Of a stretch of 64,000 nucleotides of DNA, positions 20,692 to 32,802 are shown piece by piece. Made by a program: the position numbers and the translations under genes. The stretch covers positions 46,001-110,000 of the forward strand of contig NC_092013.1 of assembly GCF_042242105.1 (NCBI RefSeq), written 5' to 3'. Each line of letters starts with the position of its first letter. Position 1 is the first letter of the stretch. The notes under the pieces were generated by a model, which made no database searches, was not told the origin of the DNA, and saw only the letters and a list, made by a program, of their open reading frames with translations. This stretch comes from Pempheris klunzingeri. Its lineage: Eukaryota > Chordata > Actinopteri > Acropomatiformes > Pempheridae.

Positions 20692-23600
20692 TTAACTCAG
20701 GTCCATGCTCTCTGTGGCCCCCACCGCCTCCCCCCCCTGGACGCTCTGGTAGATGGACGCCATGTCGGCATTGGTTCTGATCTGGTGGGCAAAGTCAGCC
20801 ATGCTGGGGCTCCTCTCCACCTCAGGCACCGCCAGCAGGGCGGCGACGGCGCGCATCGCAGAGCGCCGCAGCTCCTCCTGCTTCTCAAACTCCTGCTTCA
20901 CCGAGCCCGCCTTCACCTGGGGGGGCAGGGTAGGGTTAGCCTTAGTGGGGGTGATTCACCTTACAACAACAATACACAGCGGGGGGGGGGGCACAGTAGG
21001 GTTAGCCTTAGGATTACTGGGGTGGGGGCATACCTTATTGGGGACTGTACGTTATTGGGGGGTGTACCTTGGTGGTGCAGGTGGCTCTCAGAGGTTCTAT
21101 GAGTCGGTCCAGTCTATGAAGAACAGCAGCAGGACACAGAGAGACCAGACGGGCCAACATCAGGAAGGTCAGCATCTACACACACACACACCAGGTGAGT
21201 GTGAGCAGGTGTGAGCAGGTCTGAACAGGTGTGAGCAGGTCTGAACAGGTGTGAACAGGTCTGAACAGGTGTAAACAGGTCTTAATAGGTGTGAGCAGGT
21301 GTGAGCAGGTCTGAACAGGTCTGAACAGGTCTTAAAGGTGTGAGCAGGTGTGAACAGGTGTGAGCAGGTCTGAACAGGTGTGAACAGGTCTGAACAGGTG
21401 CAAACAGGTCTTAATAGGTGTGAGCAGGTGTGAGCAGGTGTGAGCAGGTCTGAACAGGTCTTAAAGGTGTGAGCAGGTGTGAACAGGTCTGAACAGGTGT
21501 GAACAGGTCTTAAAAGGTGTGAGCAGGTGTGAACAGCTGTGAGCAGGTGTGAGCAGGTGTGAGCAGGTCTGAATAGGTCTGAACAGGTGTGAGCAGGTCT
21601 GAACAGGTATGAACAGGTCTTAAGGTGTGAGCAGGTGTGAGCAGGTGTGAGCAGGTCTGAACAGGTCTTAAAGGTGTGAGCAGGTGTGAACAGGTGTGAG
21701 CAGGTGTGAGCAGGTCTGAACAGATGTGAGCAGGTCTGAACAGGTGTGAACAGGTCTTAAAAGGTGTGAGCAGGTGTGAACAGGTGTGAGCAGGTTTGAA
21801 CAGGTCTGAACAGGTCTTAAAGGTGTGAGCAGGTGTGAACAGGTGTGAGCAGTGAACACTAAGTGCATGGAAAACCCAGCAGCGGTTAAACGGGCGAATG
21901 AGCTAGTGGCCTGACACATTAACGGGTTAACAGGCTAACAGGTTATCAAGCTAATGGGCTAAAAGGCTAATAGGTTAACGGACTAACAAGTTATCAGGCT
22001 AACAGGCTAATGGTGGGACCAGGAGGACAGAAGTCTCTTCCACTCTGCGGGGGGTGTCGTGGTATAAACCTCATAGGTAAGGTCTGAGTGAAAGTAGGTG
22101 ATTCCACAGTGGGATGCTGCTGGTCTCCACCTACCCTGATGTCGTAGTGGTCTTTGAGCCCCTCCTCCACGTGGTCCAGGAACTGGAGGACGTCCAGCCC
22201 GTCCAGGCAGCTGTCCAGCAGCGTGTACATACACTCGAACGCCGCTTTACGCACATCCAGCCCATCATCTACCGTGTGTTTGAAGGGTCCCATCTCCACC
22301 TGCAGCTCACAGACACACCTGTCAGCACAGAGCATAGCAAACCCCCCCCCCACACACACACACACACACAGACACACAGACACACAGACACCCACCTCTC
22401 TAATCAGATCCTTCCTAATCTGGGTCTCCCTGTACAGGTGAGGCAGCACTGTTGCTAGGAGACCGCGAATAAGAGATGGCTTGTTGTGAGCCACAGAGTT
22501 AAACATTACCAGCGCTACACGGCGCACATTGATGTCCTCATCCTGCAGCGTCCTCAGGAAGTCACCTGACAGAGGGAGACAGGACACCACTGCTGGTTGT
22601 GTGTGTGAGAGAGACAGCTGTTATTTCGCTCTCTTCAAAGCCACCAGACTCCATTCACAAGAACACTAATTTTGTACATTTGGTGTTTTAAAGAGTTAGT
22701 TTGGATCCAACACAATGTTTGTGTAACACATAATAACATAAAGTACCTGATGGAGGCAGCAGCAGAGCAGCAGCTCTAAAATCCCTGTTTTAGTGAATGT
22801 AGTCTGGTGTGTGTGCTGTTTGTGGTTAAACCAAAAGGATCTTCCAGGTCTCTCTCTGTAGGGATCCTTTCAATGATGCTGTCACACACTTAGAATAACA
22901 CTCTGAGCCTGTCAGTGGATCAAACAAGCTCTTTTAGTGGACCTACTGTGATCAGGTGCAGTTGTCCCAAAGGATCACGTTGCTGAGGTGATCTACTGGA
23001 CCAGTTCCAACACTTTTACTACCTACCAGTCATTTACACACCAGGATGTGGACAGAGAGGACCCAGGGTTAGGCTGGTTTGGTGCCTACCTATGCAGTCC
23101 CTCAGCAGTGGGTCTATGGGAGCAGGCTGGTCCACTATGGTGAACTTGACAGCCGTCACCACGGTGCTGCGAGCCAGAGGAGAAGCTGTGAGGAGGCAGG
23201 ACATCAGATTTATTTTAATTTGGTGTTTCTTTATTAAACTGACCTTCAATAGAACAATGGAAGAAGGAAAAACTCTCCATCATCATCATCATGCTCTCTG
23301 CTGACAGTGGTCCAGTGGAACTGAGGACTCACTCAAGTCAATTAATCAATTAGTTGATTTGGTCAATAAAGTAATAATAAATATTTGATGTCAAACGTGT
23401 TCTCGTCCTCAGTGACACGAAACCCAATCAGTCTGGGCTGTGACTCTGATCAGCAGGCTGATCCTGATCAGCAGGTTGAGTCTGATCCTGATCAGCTGGC
23501 TGATCCTGATCAGCAGTGGAGGATGTCTGCCCCCCCCCGTCATACCGGCATCCAGCTGCTGTCTCAGGCGGGGTAACAGCTGGGCGGGGCTCACCAGCGT

Positions 23601-26231
23601 CAGTTTACCCAAACACTCAGCCACCAGGTTCCTGGTCCCCTCCTCCTCACCCTCACAGTGCTGCACCAGCAGGGACCAGATGGACTCCACATGGACCCTC
23701 AGACCACAGAGAGGACCAGCACTGGAGGACAGGAGGAGGAGGAGGAGAGAAGGAGAATGGCTTAACCAATGGTATAAGAGTTGTGGGGAGGTCTGTGGGT
23801 GTGTCCCTGTTTAAAGGAGCAGTCTGAATTTCTGCTGATCTGTGTCTCATTAAAACAACAGATGTGAGTGATAATGTAGTTGTAGTCTTCATTATGGACG
23901 ACTGGTGACATCCCTGAGGACTCACCTGAGGACATCTCTGAGGGAGTTGAGCAGCAGGTACTGTCGGCGGGGCTGGGACAAGATCTCTTTCATCAGGAAG
24001 GGCAGGTAGTCGTCCAGGCTGCCCACCGCCATACTGCCCAGAGCGCAGGATGCCGCCGTCTTCACCTGGAACCACAGATCAGTCACAGAGGAAGAGGACA
24101 GTAATGACCTGCTCTTCCTCTCTATCTAATAACGTGTCGTCTGGTTACTAAGGTGTTGGCTGGTCACTAACGTGTCGTCAGTTTATTAACATGTCGTCAG
24201 GTAACTAACGTGTCCTCTGGTCACTAATGTGTTTTCTGGTCACTAACGTGTTTTCTGGTCACTAACGTGTCGTCAGTTTATTAACGTGTCTTCTGGTCAC
24301 TAACATGTCGTCTGGTCACTAACGTGTCGTCAGTTTATTAACATGTCGTCAGGTAACTAACGTGTCCTCTGGTCACTAATGTGTTTTCTGGTCACTAACG
24401 TGTTTTCTGGTCACTAACGTGTCGTCAGTTTATTAACGTGTCTTCTGGTCACTAACATGTCGTCTGGTCACTAACGTGTCGTCAGTTTATTAACGTGTCT
24501 TCTGGTCACTAACATGTCGTCTGGTCACTAACGTGTCGTCAGTTTATTAACGTGTCTTGTGGTCACTAACATGTCGTCTGGTCACTAACGTGTCGTCAGT
24601 TTACTAACGTGTCTTCTGGTCACTAACGTGTCGTCAGTTTATTAACGTGTCGTCTGGTCACTAACATGTCTTCTGGTCACTAACAAGTCGTCTGGTCACT
24701 AACAAGTCGTCAGTTTATTAACGTGTCTTCTGGTCACTAACGTGTCGTCAGTTTATTAACGTGTCTTCTGGTCACTAACGTGTCGTCAGTTTATTAACGT
24801 GTCGTCTGGTCACTAACGTGTCTTCTGGTCACTAACGTGTCCTCTGGTCACTAATGTGTCGTCAGTTTATTAACGTGTCTTCTGGTCATTAACGTGTCCT
24901 CTGGTCACTAACGTGTCGTCAGTTTATTAACGTGTCGTCTGGTCACTAACGTGTCTTCTGGTCACTAACGTGTCCTCTGGTCACTAACGTGTCGTCAGTT
25001 TATTAACGTGTCTTCTGGTCACTAACGTGTCTTCTGGTCACTAACGTGTCCTCTGGTCACTAACGTGTCGTCAGTTTATTAACGTGTCTTCTGGTCACTA
25101 ACGTGTCGTCAGTTTATTAATATGTCTTCTGGTCACTAACGTGTCGTCAGTTTATTAACGTGTCTTCTGGTCACTAACGTGTCCTCTGGTCACTAACATG
25201 TCTTCTGGTCACTAACGTGTCGTCAGTTTATTAACGTGTCTTCTGGTCACTAACGTGTCCTCTGGTCACTAACATGTCTTCTGGTCATTAACGTGTCGTC
25301 AGTTTATTAACGTGTCTTCTGGTCATTAACGTGTCGTCAGTTTATTAATGTGTCTTCTGGTCACTAACGTGTCGTCAGTTTATTAACGTGTCTTCTGGTC
25401 ACTAACGTGTCCTCTGGTCACTAACATGTCTTCTGGTCACTAACGTGTCGTCAGTTTATTAACGTGTCTTCTGGTCACTAACGTGTCCTCTGGTCACTAA
25501 CATGTCTTCTGGTCATTAACGTGTCGTCAGTTTATTAACGTGTCTTCTGGTCATTAACGTGTCGTCAGTTTATTAACGTGTCGTCTGGTCACTAACGTGT
25601 CGTCTGGTCACTAACATGTCTTCTGGTCATTAACGTGTCGTCAGTTTATTAACGTGTCTTCTGGTCATTAACGTGTCGTCAGTTTATTAACGTGTCGTCT
25701 GGTCACTAACGTGTCGTCTGGTCACTAACGTGTCTTCTGGTCACTAACGTGTCCTCTGGTCACTAACGTGTCGTCAGTTTATTAACGTGTCTTCTGGTCA
25801 CTAACGTGTCTTCTGGTCACTAACGTGTCCTCTGGTCACTAACGTGTCGTCAGTTTATTAACGTGTCTTCTGGTCACTAACGTGTCGTCAGTTTATTAAC
25901 GTGTCTTCTGGTCACTAACGTGTCGTCAGTTTATTAACGTGTCTTCTGGTCACTAACGTGTCCTCTGGTCACTAACATGTCTTCTGGTCATTAACGTGTC
26001 GTCAGTTTATTAACGTGTCTTCTGGTCACTAACGTGTCGTCAGTTTAATAACGTGTCTTCTGGTCACTAACGTGTCGTCAGGTTACTAACGTGTCGCCTG
26101 GTTATTAACGCGTCTCCTGGTTTTTAGTATCGACATGTGAGCAGGTCTCCTGTGCTGAGGAAGGCAGTGGGATACGGCTGAAAGGTCTGGATTGTGTGTC
26201 TTGGTTCTGGTTGCTCAGTATGGCTTTTGCT

Positions 26232-26275
<44 letters not shown>

Positions 26276-27636
26276 CACCTCACCTCCTCGTTGGTGGAGG
26301 AGATGGCCTCCAGGATGACTCCCTGCACCTCCTTACTCCCTCCAAGACTGCCACTGCGCCCCACTTCCCCCAGACTGAGCAGAGCGAGGACCCGAGCGGA
26401 CTCTGGAGATCCAGGACTCTTCACCTGGGGATGGAGGGGGGGCACAGTGAGACTGGAGGAGACAGACACAGTTACCTGTAGACAGGTGAGCGCAGACCTG
26501 TTGGATGAGGCCGGCCACCGTGTTCGGAGCCTCTTTGGGACACGAGGAGCACAGCGTGGCCACGCAGCGGGCCACCGACTGGTACGACTGCCTGTGGAGG
26601 ACGGCGCCGTCTGCTGGGGGCCGACCGCCGAGGAAGGGCTCTGTCAGGGACCTCAGCAACTGGCTGGAGGGGGGGTGGCAAAAACAAATAACTTTATTTG
26701 TCAGAAACACCACATGAGACTCAAAAGAATTTGAGCCTAATCAGCAGTCAAACGGCACAAACACACACACTGTTCCCAGCAGAACACACACACACTGGGG
26801 ACATCCAGGCCTGAACACACCCGTCTCACCTGTAGCTCAGGTTACTGCTTCTGGACTGAACCAGAGCCTGCAGGAAGTCCAGTATGGCTGCCAGTGCCCC
26901 CCCCTGAAGCAGGGGGGAGTGGACGAGCGCAAAGACCCCCGGCAGCAGGGAGGAGCTGATCTTAGTCAGAGACGATGGGCAGGCTCCGGCCATGCAGGTC
27001 AGCAGGGAGATGGAGACCTGAGCAGAGACACGGGACAGGAGTTACCTCCTGATGGCGCCGACACACAATTGATCACCTGTGTGGTAAAACAGTACCTGTG
27101 AAACATGCATGTCGCTGTCGTCCACCAGAGCAGGAAGCTCACTGAGAACAGGCTCCAGGGCCGCCACTTTGATGCTGGCGCCATGATGTGTGACCATCGC
27201 AGTCAGACACGCCAACGTGGCGAGCTTCAGAGCCCGCTGGTTCTTCCTCAGGAAGGACGCCAGCAGAGACAGAGCCTCGGTCAGGACGGACGCCAGGCTG
27301 ATCTGGAGACGAGAGGCAGAGGAGAGACGTCCTTCATCAGCCTGGAGGCAGGTGTCCTGCTCCCAGTCTGATGGAGAGTCCCTCACCTTTCCAGGACTCT
27401 CCAGAGGGCAATTAAGGGGTCTTTGGATCGCTAACGTTAGCGTGGAGCTGAGGAGGAGGAAGGCTAACATTTCATGGAACAGACCAATCACATCGCACCA
27501 CCGCAAGCAGGACCTGCTCCTGTAATTTAGTAAATTCCCTGACTTTCCCTGTCTGGAATAGACTTCTCACAATTCCAGGACTTCCACGACCTGTGGGTAC
27601 ATGAAAAGGTGAATCTATGATGGTGTTGTCTCTCTC

Positions 27637-27695
<59 letters not shown>

Positions 27696-30600
27696 GTCTG
27701 TCTCTCTCTCTCTGTCCAACCTCCACCCAACACGGACCCCTGCAGAAGCCGCCCACATTGATCCTGGGTCTGTTCCAGGTTTCTTCCCGTTAAAGGGGAG
27801 TTCTTCCTCCACTGTGTCCTAATATAATATCTGATGCTGCTCTGTGGGAATTCTTGAATCCTTAATGTTGAATTCCTGAATCGTTGGTCTCTCTAATTAA
27901 ACAGTTTGGTCTAGACCTGCTCTTTATGGAAAGCGTCTTGAGATAACGCTGTTATGAATTGGCGCTATATAAATAAAGATTGATTGATTGAGTGATGCTG
28001 TTGTCATGGTGACGGTGGGACTGAACCTTCAGCGGGGAGGCAGAGATGAGCGTCAGCATCCGGACCGCTGTCAGTCGGGTGATCTCATTCTTCAGCCTCT
28101 CCAGGAAGATTGCCAGAATGCCTGGCAGCTCCGCCCCTAGGTGGTCACCAAGGTGACACACCATGTGACCCATACAGGAAATAGCCCTCTCCTTCACTTC
28201 CTGGTCAATGTCTGTCGCTTTCAGCTTCTTCAGGGTCACAGAAAACACCTGGAAAACACAGACACCTGTTCACACACCTGTTCACACACCTGCCCTCACA
28301 CACCTGTCTACACGCACCTGTTCACATGCCTGTTCACTGGCTGGTTAACTAACTCTGAACGCTGTTAGGACACCCACCTGTCCTGGTCCTGATAAATTGA
28401 TAAACGGTGAGGACAGAGGGCACGGCAGCCCCCTCATGCCTCACCATCGTACCTCTCCAACAAACGGTTTGGGGTCGAAGCCTCCCATCGCCGTCTGTCC
28501 CTGCGGCCTCATCACTTTGACCAGCTGCTGGACAACCAGCAGAGCTTCCGAGCTGATCTTATAGAAAGAGTCGTCCACACAGGCCGCCACCGGGGGCAGC
28601 AGCGCCTACAGGGACACGGGACAGGGGCCAACACACCCAACCAGACTCCATTTAAAAAACAGTCATTTTAACTCACACAACTTTGCAAGTGTTTTAGAGG
28701 AGGTTCAGAGGAGGATCAGAGGAGGATCAGAGGAGGTTTAGAGGAGGTTTAGAGGAGGTTCAGGGGAGGATCAGAGGAGGTTTAGAGGAAGTTCAGAGGA
28801 GGATCAGAGGAGGTTTAGAGGAGGTTCAGAGGAGGTTTAGAGGAGGTTCAGGGGAGGATCAGAGGAGGATCAGAGGAGGTTTAGAGGAAGTTCAGGGGAG
28901 GATCAGAGGAAGTTTAGAGGAGGTTCAGAGGAGGATCAGAGGAGGTTCAGAGGAGGATCAGAGGAGGTTTAGAGGAGGTTCAGAGGAGGTTTAGAGGAGG
29001 TTCAGGGGAGGATCAGAGGAAGTTTAGAGGAGGTTCAGAGGAGGATCAGAGGAGGTTCAGAGGAGGATCAGAGGAGGTTTAGAGGAGGTTCAGAGGAGGT
29101 TTAGAGGAGGTTCAGGGGAGGATCAGAGGAGGTTTAGAGGAGGTTCAGAGGAGGTTCAGAGGAGGATCAGAGGAGGTTCAGAGGAGGATCAGAGGAGGTT
29201 TAGAGGAGGTTCAGAGGAGGATCAGAGGAGGTTCAGAGGAGGAACCTGTATGTGAGGCTGAAAGGCGTGAGGAGGGAGGGAGCGGAGGAGGACGTGGATG
29301 AAGGACAGAGCATCGATCCTCATGGTGGACGAGGTCGACCTGTCGGACAGTGAGAAGATGACACCTGGGGGGGTGAAGGAGGAGAGAGAGGAGGGGGAGG
29401 TGAAGAAAAAAACTGAGATGACTTCTGATGCAAAGGAATGAAAATGTGTACCTGGTATGAGGACAGGTGTGTGTGGCTCCAGTTCTCCAGGTACAGTGTG
29501 AACCAGCTCAGTGAGCAGACTGAAGCAGCCCTGACGAGACCTGACGCTCCTCTCTCTCAGCTGCCTGTGGAGAGTCCTCACGATCACACACACCTGGACA
29601 CACACACACACACACACACAGACAGGAGGCGTTAGTCACACCTGTCCTATCATCCTGTCCTTTCGCTGACCACCGTGTCCTTCTCTCCTCCTGACCTTTA
29701 ATCTTCGTCTACCTGTTTCTTCAGCACACCAACTGCCGGCTCCTCCTCGCCAGCGCTCGTCCCAGCCGCCATGAGGCCGCGGTGACTCGTGCCCGCCCGG
29801 GTCTGCCTCAGCAGGGCGGAGAAGGCGCCGAAGACATCGGCCCTGACGTTCTCCTCGCGCTCCTTGAAGCGGGCTAGCAGGGCGGGACCGATGGAGGCGT
29901 AGAAGGAGACCAAGAGGTCGCGGCGGGTGCTGATCAGCGCCTCCAGACACCTGACAGAGGAGCGCCGCACCTTCCAGCTCAGGTCGTCATCGTCGCTGTA
30001 CTCATCATCAGACTCTGGGAGGAACACAGAGGTCTTTCTCCTCACCTTCAGCCACTGCACACATGAGCTTAATGTCCTCATCTGTCTGTGTCATACATGA
30101 CACTCTGCTCACCTGAACACGCTAAAGACACGCTACAGACACGACACCCTGTCGTGATAACTATGAAACTCTACTTCAGCCAGCAGCTACAACTAGTTTA
30201 AAAATTCACACTCATTATTCTAACCCTGACCCTCCGACTGAGTGATTGACATGGAAACATGTTAACCCCATGAAAACAGGCCCCACCACAGGGCGTGTTC
30301 TTAGCGTGTTCCTGTCTAGACTGCTCTAGAATAAAAACAAACAGAGGATTCATTCCTCCTGCAGCAGGAATCTCAGACTTCAGTCTGGACGCTGTGCTGC
30401 AGGCCGATGACGTCACTAAATTACATTATGAGCAAAACAAACACAGACTTTAAGAGTCTGTAGTGTCTCCAGAGTAAAGGTGTGTGATGGTGAACCAGCC
30501 CCCCCCCTCAGCATCCATTGGTACCAACCACATCAGCCAGCTGGTCACCAAGGGGTTAAATAACGCTCCAGAGTCAGGCTGCATGTTGGGGAGGGAAAAA

Positions 30601-31335
30601 CTAGCAGAGCCATTTTCAAAGGGGTCCGTTGACCTCTGAACTCCAGATCCTCAGTGTGTAGAGTAACAAAGTTAGTGGTGGTCTATAGTGTGTGTGCGTG
30701 TGTGTGTGTGTGTGTGCTAGTTAGTCAGTGTGTTAGTGTGTAGTGGAGGAGGTCTATAGTGTGTGTGTGCTAGTTAGTCAGTGTGTTAGTGTGTAGTGGA
30801 GGAGGTCTATAGTGTGTGTGTGCTAGTTAGTCAGTGTGTTAGTGTGTAGTGGAGGTCTATAGTGTGTGTGTGTGCTAGTTAGTCAGTGTGTTAGTGTGTA
30901 GTGGAGGTCTATAGTGTGTGTGTGTGCTAGTTAGTCAGTGTGTTAGTGTGTAGTGGAGGTCTACAGTGTGTGTGTGCTAGTTAGTCAGTGTGTTAGTGTG
31001 TAGTGGAGGAGGTCTATAGTGTGTGTGTGCTAGTTAGTCAGTGTGTTAGTGTGTAGTGGAGGTCTATAGTGTGTGTGTGCTAGTTAGTCAGTGTGTCAGT
31101 GTGTAGTGGAGGTCTATAGTGTGTGTGTGCTAGTTAGTCAGTGTGTTAGTGTGTAGTGGAGGTCTATAGTGTGTGTGTGCTAGTTAGTCAGTGTGGTAGT
31201 GTGTAGTGGAGGTCTATAGTGTGTGTGTGTTAGTTAGTCAGTGTGTTAGTGTGTAGTGGAGGTCTATAGTGTGTGTGTGTGTGTGTGTGTGTGCTAGTTA
31301 GTCAGTGTGTTAGTGTGTAGTGGAGGTCTATAGTG

Positions 31336-31375
<40 letters not shown>

Positions 31376-32742
31376 AGTTAGTCAGTGTGTTAGTGTGTAG
31401 TGGAGGTCTATAGTGTGTGTGTGTGTGTGTGTGTGTGCTAGTTAGTCAGTGTGTTAGTGTGTAGTGGAGGTCTATAGTGTGTGTGTGTTAGTTAGTCAGT
31501 GTGTTAGTGTGTAGTGGAGGTCTATAGTGTGTGTGTGTGTGTGTGTGTGTGTGCTAGTTAGTCAGTGTGTTAGTGTGTAGTGGAGGTCTATAGTGTGTGT
31601 GTGCTAGTTAGTCAGTGTGTTAGTGTGTAGTGGAGGTCTATAGTGTGTGTGTGCTAGTTAGTCAGTGTGTTAGTGTGTAGTGGAGGTCTATAGTGTGTGT
31701 GTGTGTGCTAGTTAGTCAGTGTGTTAGTGTGTAGTGGAGGTCTATAGTGTGTGTGTGCTAGTTAGTCAGTGTGTTAGTGTATAGTGGAGGTCTATAGTGT
31801 GTGTGTGCTAGTTAGTCAGTGTGTTAGTGTGTAGTGGAGGTCTATAGTGTGTGTGTGCTAGTTAGTCAGTGTGTTAGTGTGTAGTGGAGGTCTATAGTGT
31901 GTGTGTGTGCTAGTTAGTCAGTGTGTTAGTGTGTAGTGGAGGTCTATAGTGTGTGTGTGTGCTAGTTAGTCAGTGTGTTAGTGTGTAGTGGAGGTCTATG
32001 GAGCCACAATGAGGACAATAAGCAGAAACACCAATGGAGGCTCTGGGGAAATCTTTCTGTTCTATCAAATCTCTGTCGCTCTCTGCTCATAAAAATGAGC
32101 CTCGCTCAGAAACTAAAACATGAAACAGTTCAGATCTCTGCTGGAGGGTTCACAGATCTTTAGTTTCTGTTTCTACATCCACTGTTGATCTGGATCAACA
32201 TGTTCTCTGTCTCTCTTTAGTCTCATCTGATGGAACAACATGTCTGATTCCTGGATTTTCTCCATGTTTCTCCAGTCTGAAGTCTTTTCTCACTCATTCT
32301 GCTTTAGTGACTTCTGGAACCTTTTAGCTGAGGTTGGACACATTTTAGGGACATGAAGAAGAAGAAGATCCTCCAAGAAATGATGTCACTAGAAGAAGAA
32401 ACTGCAGCGAGGACGCAGACGCAGCGTTTAGAAAGCAGAGGGTTAAAGAAGAAGACACACAGACCTTCATCAAGCCCGTCCTCTGTTTCCATGCTGTCCT
32501 CTTCATCCTCCTCCTCATCATAGTTGTAGTTAGGGTCAAAGGTCATGAACTTAAGACAGAGTTGTGTCACCATGGCAACGTGGGGGGACATCTCCTTCGG
32601 ACACCTGTCAATCAACGGACGCCACGTGACTAGAGAGATGAGTGTGTGTGTGTGTGTGTGTGTCGTTGTATTACACACCTCTTAATTAGTCCAGAGAACA
32701 GGAGAACCCCCCCGTGTGGGGCCCTCTGTGTTCTGTGTGTGT

Positions 32743-32802
<60 letters not shown>

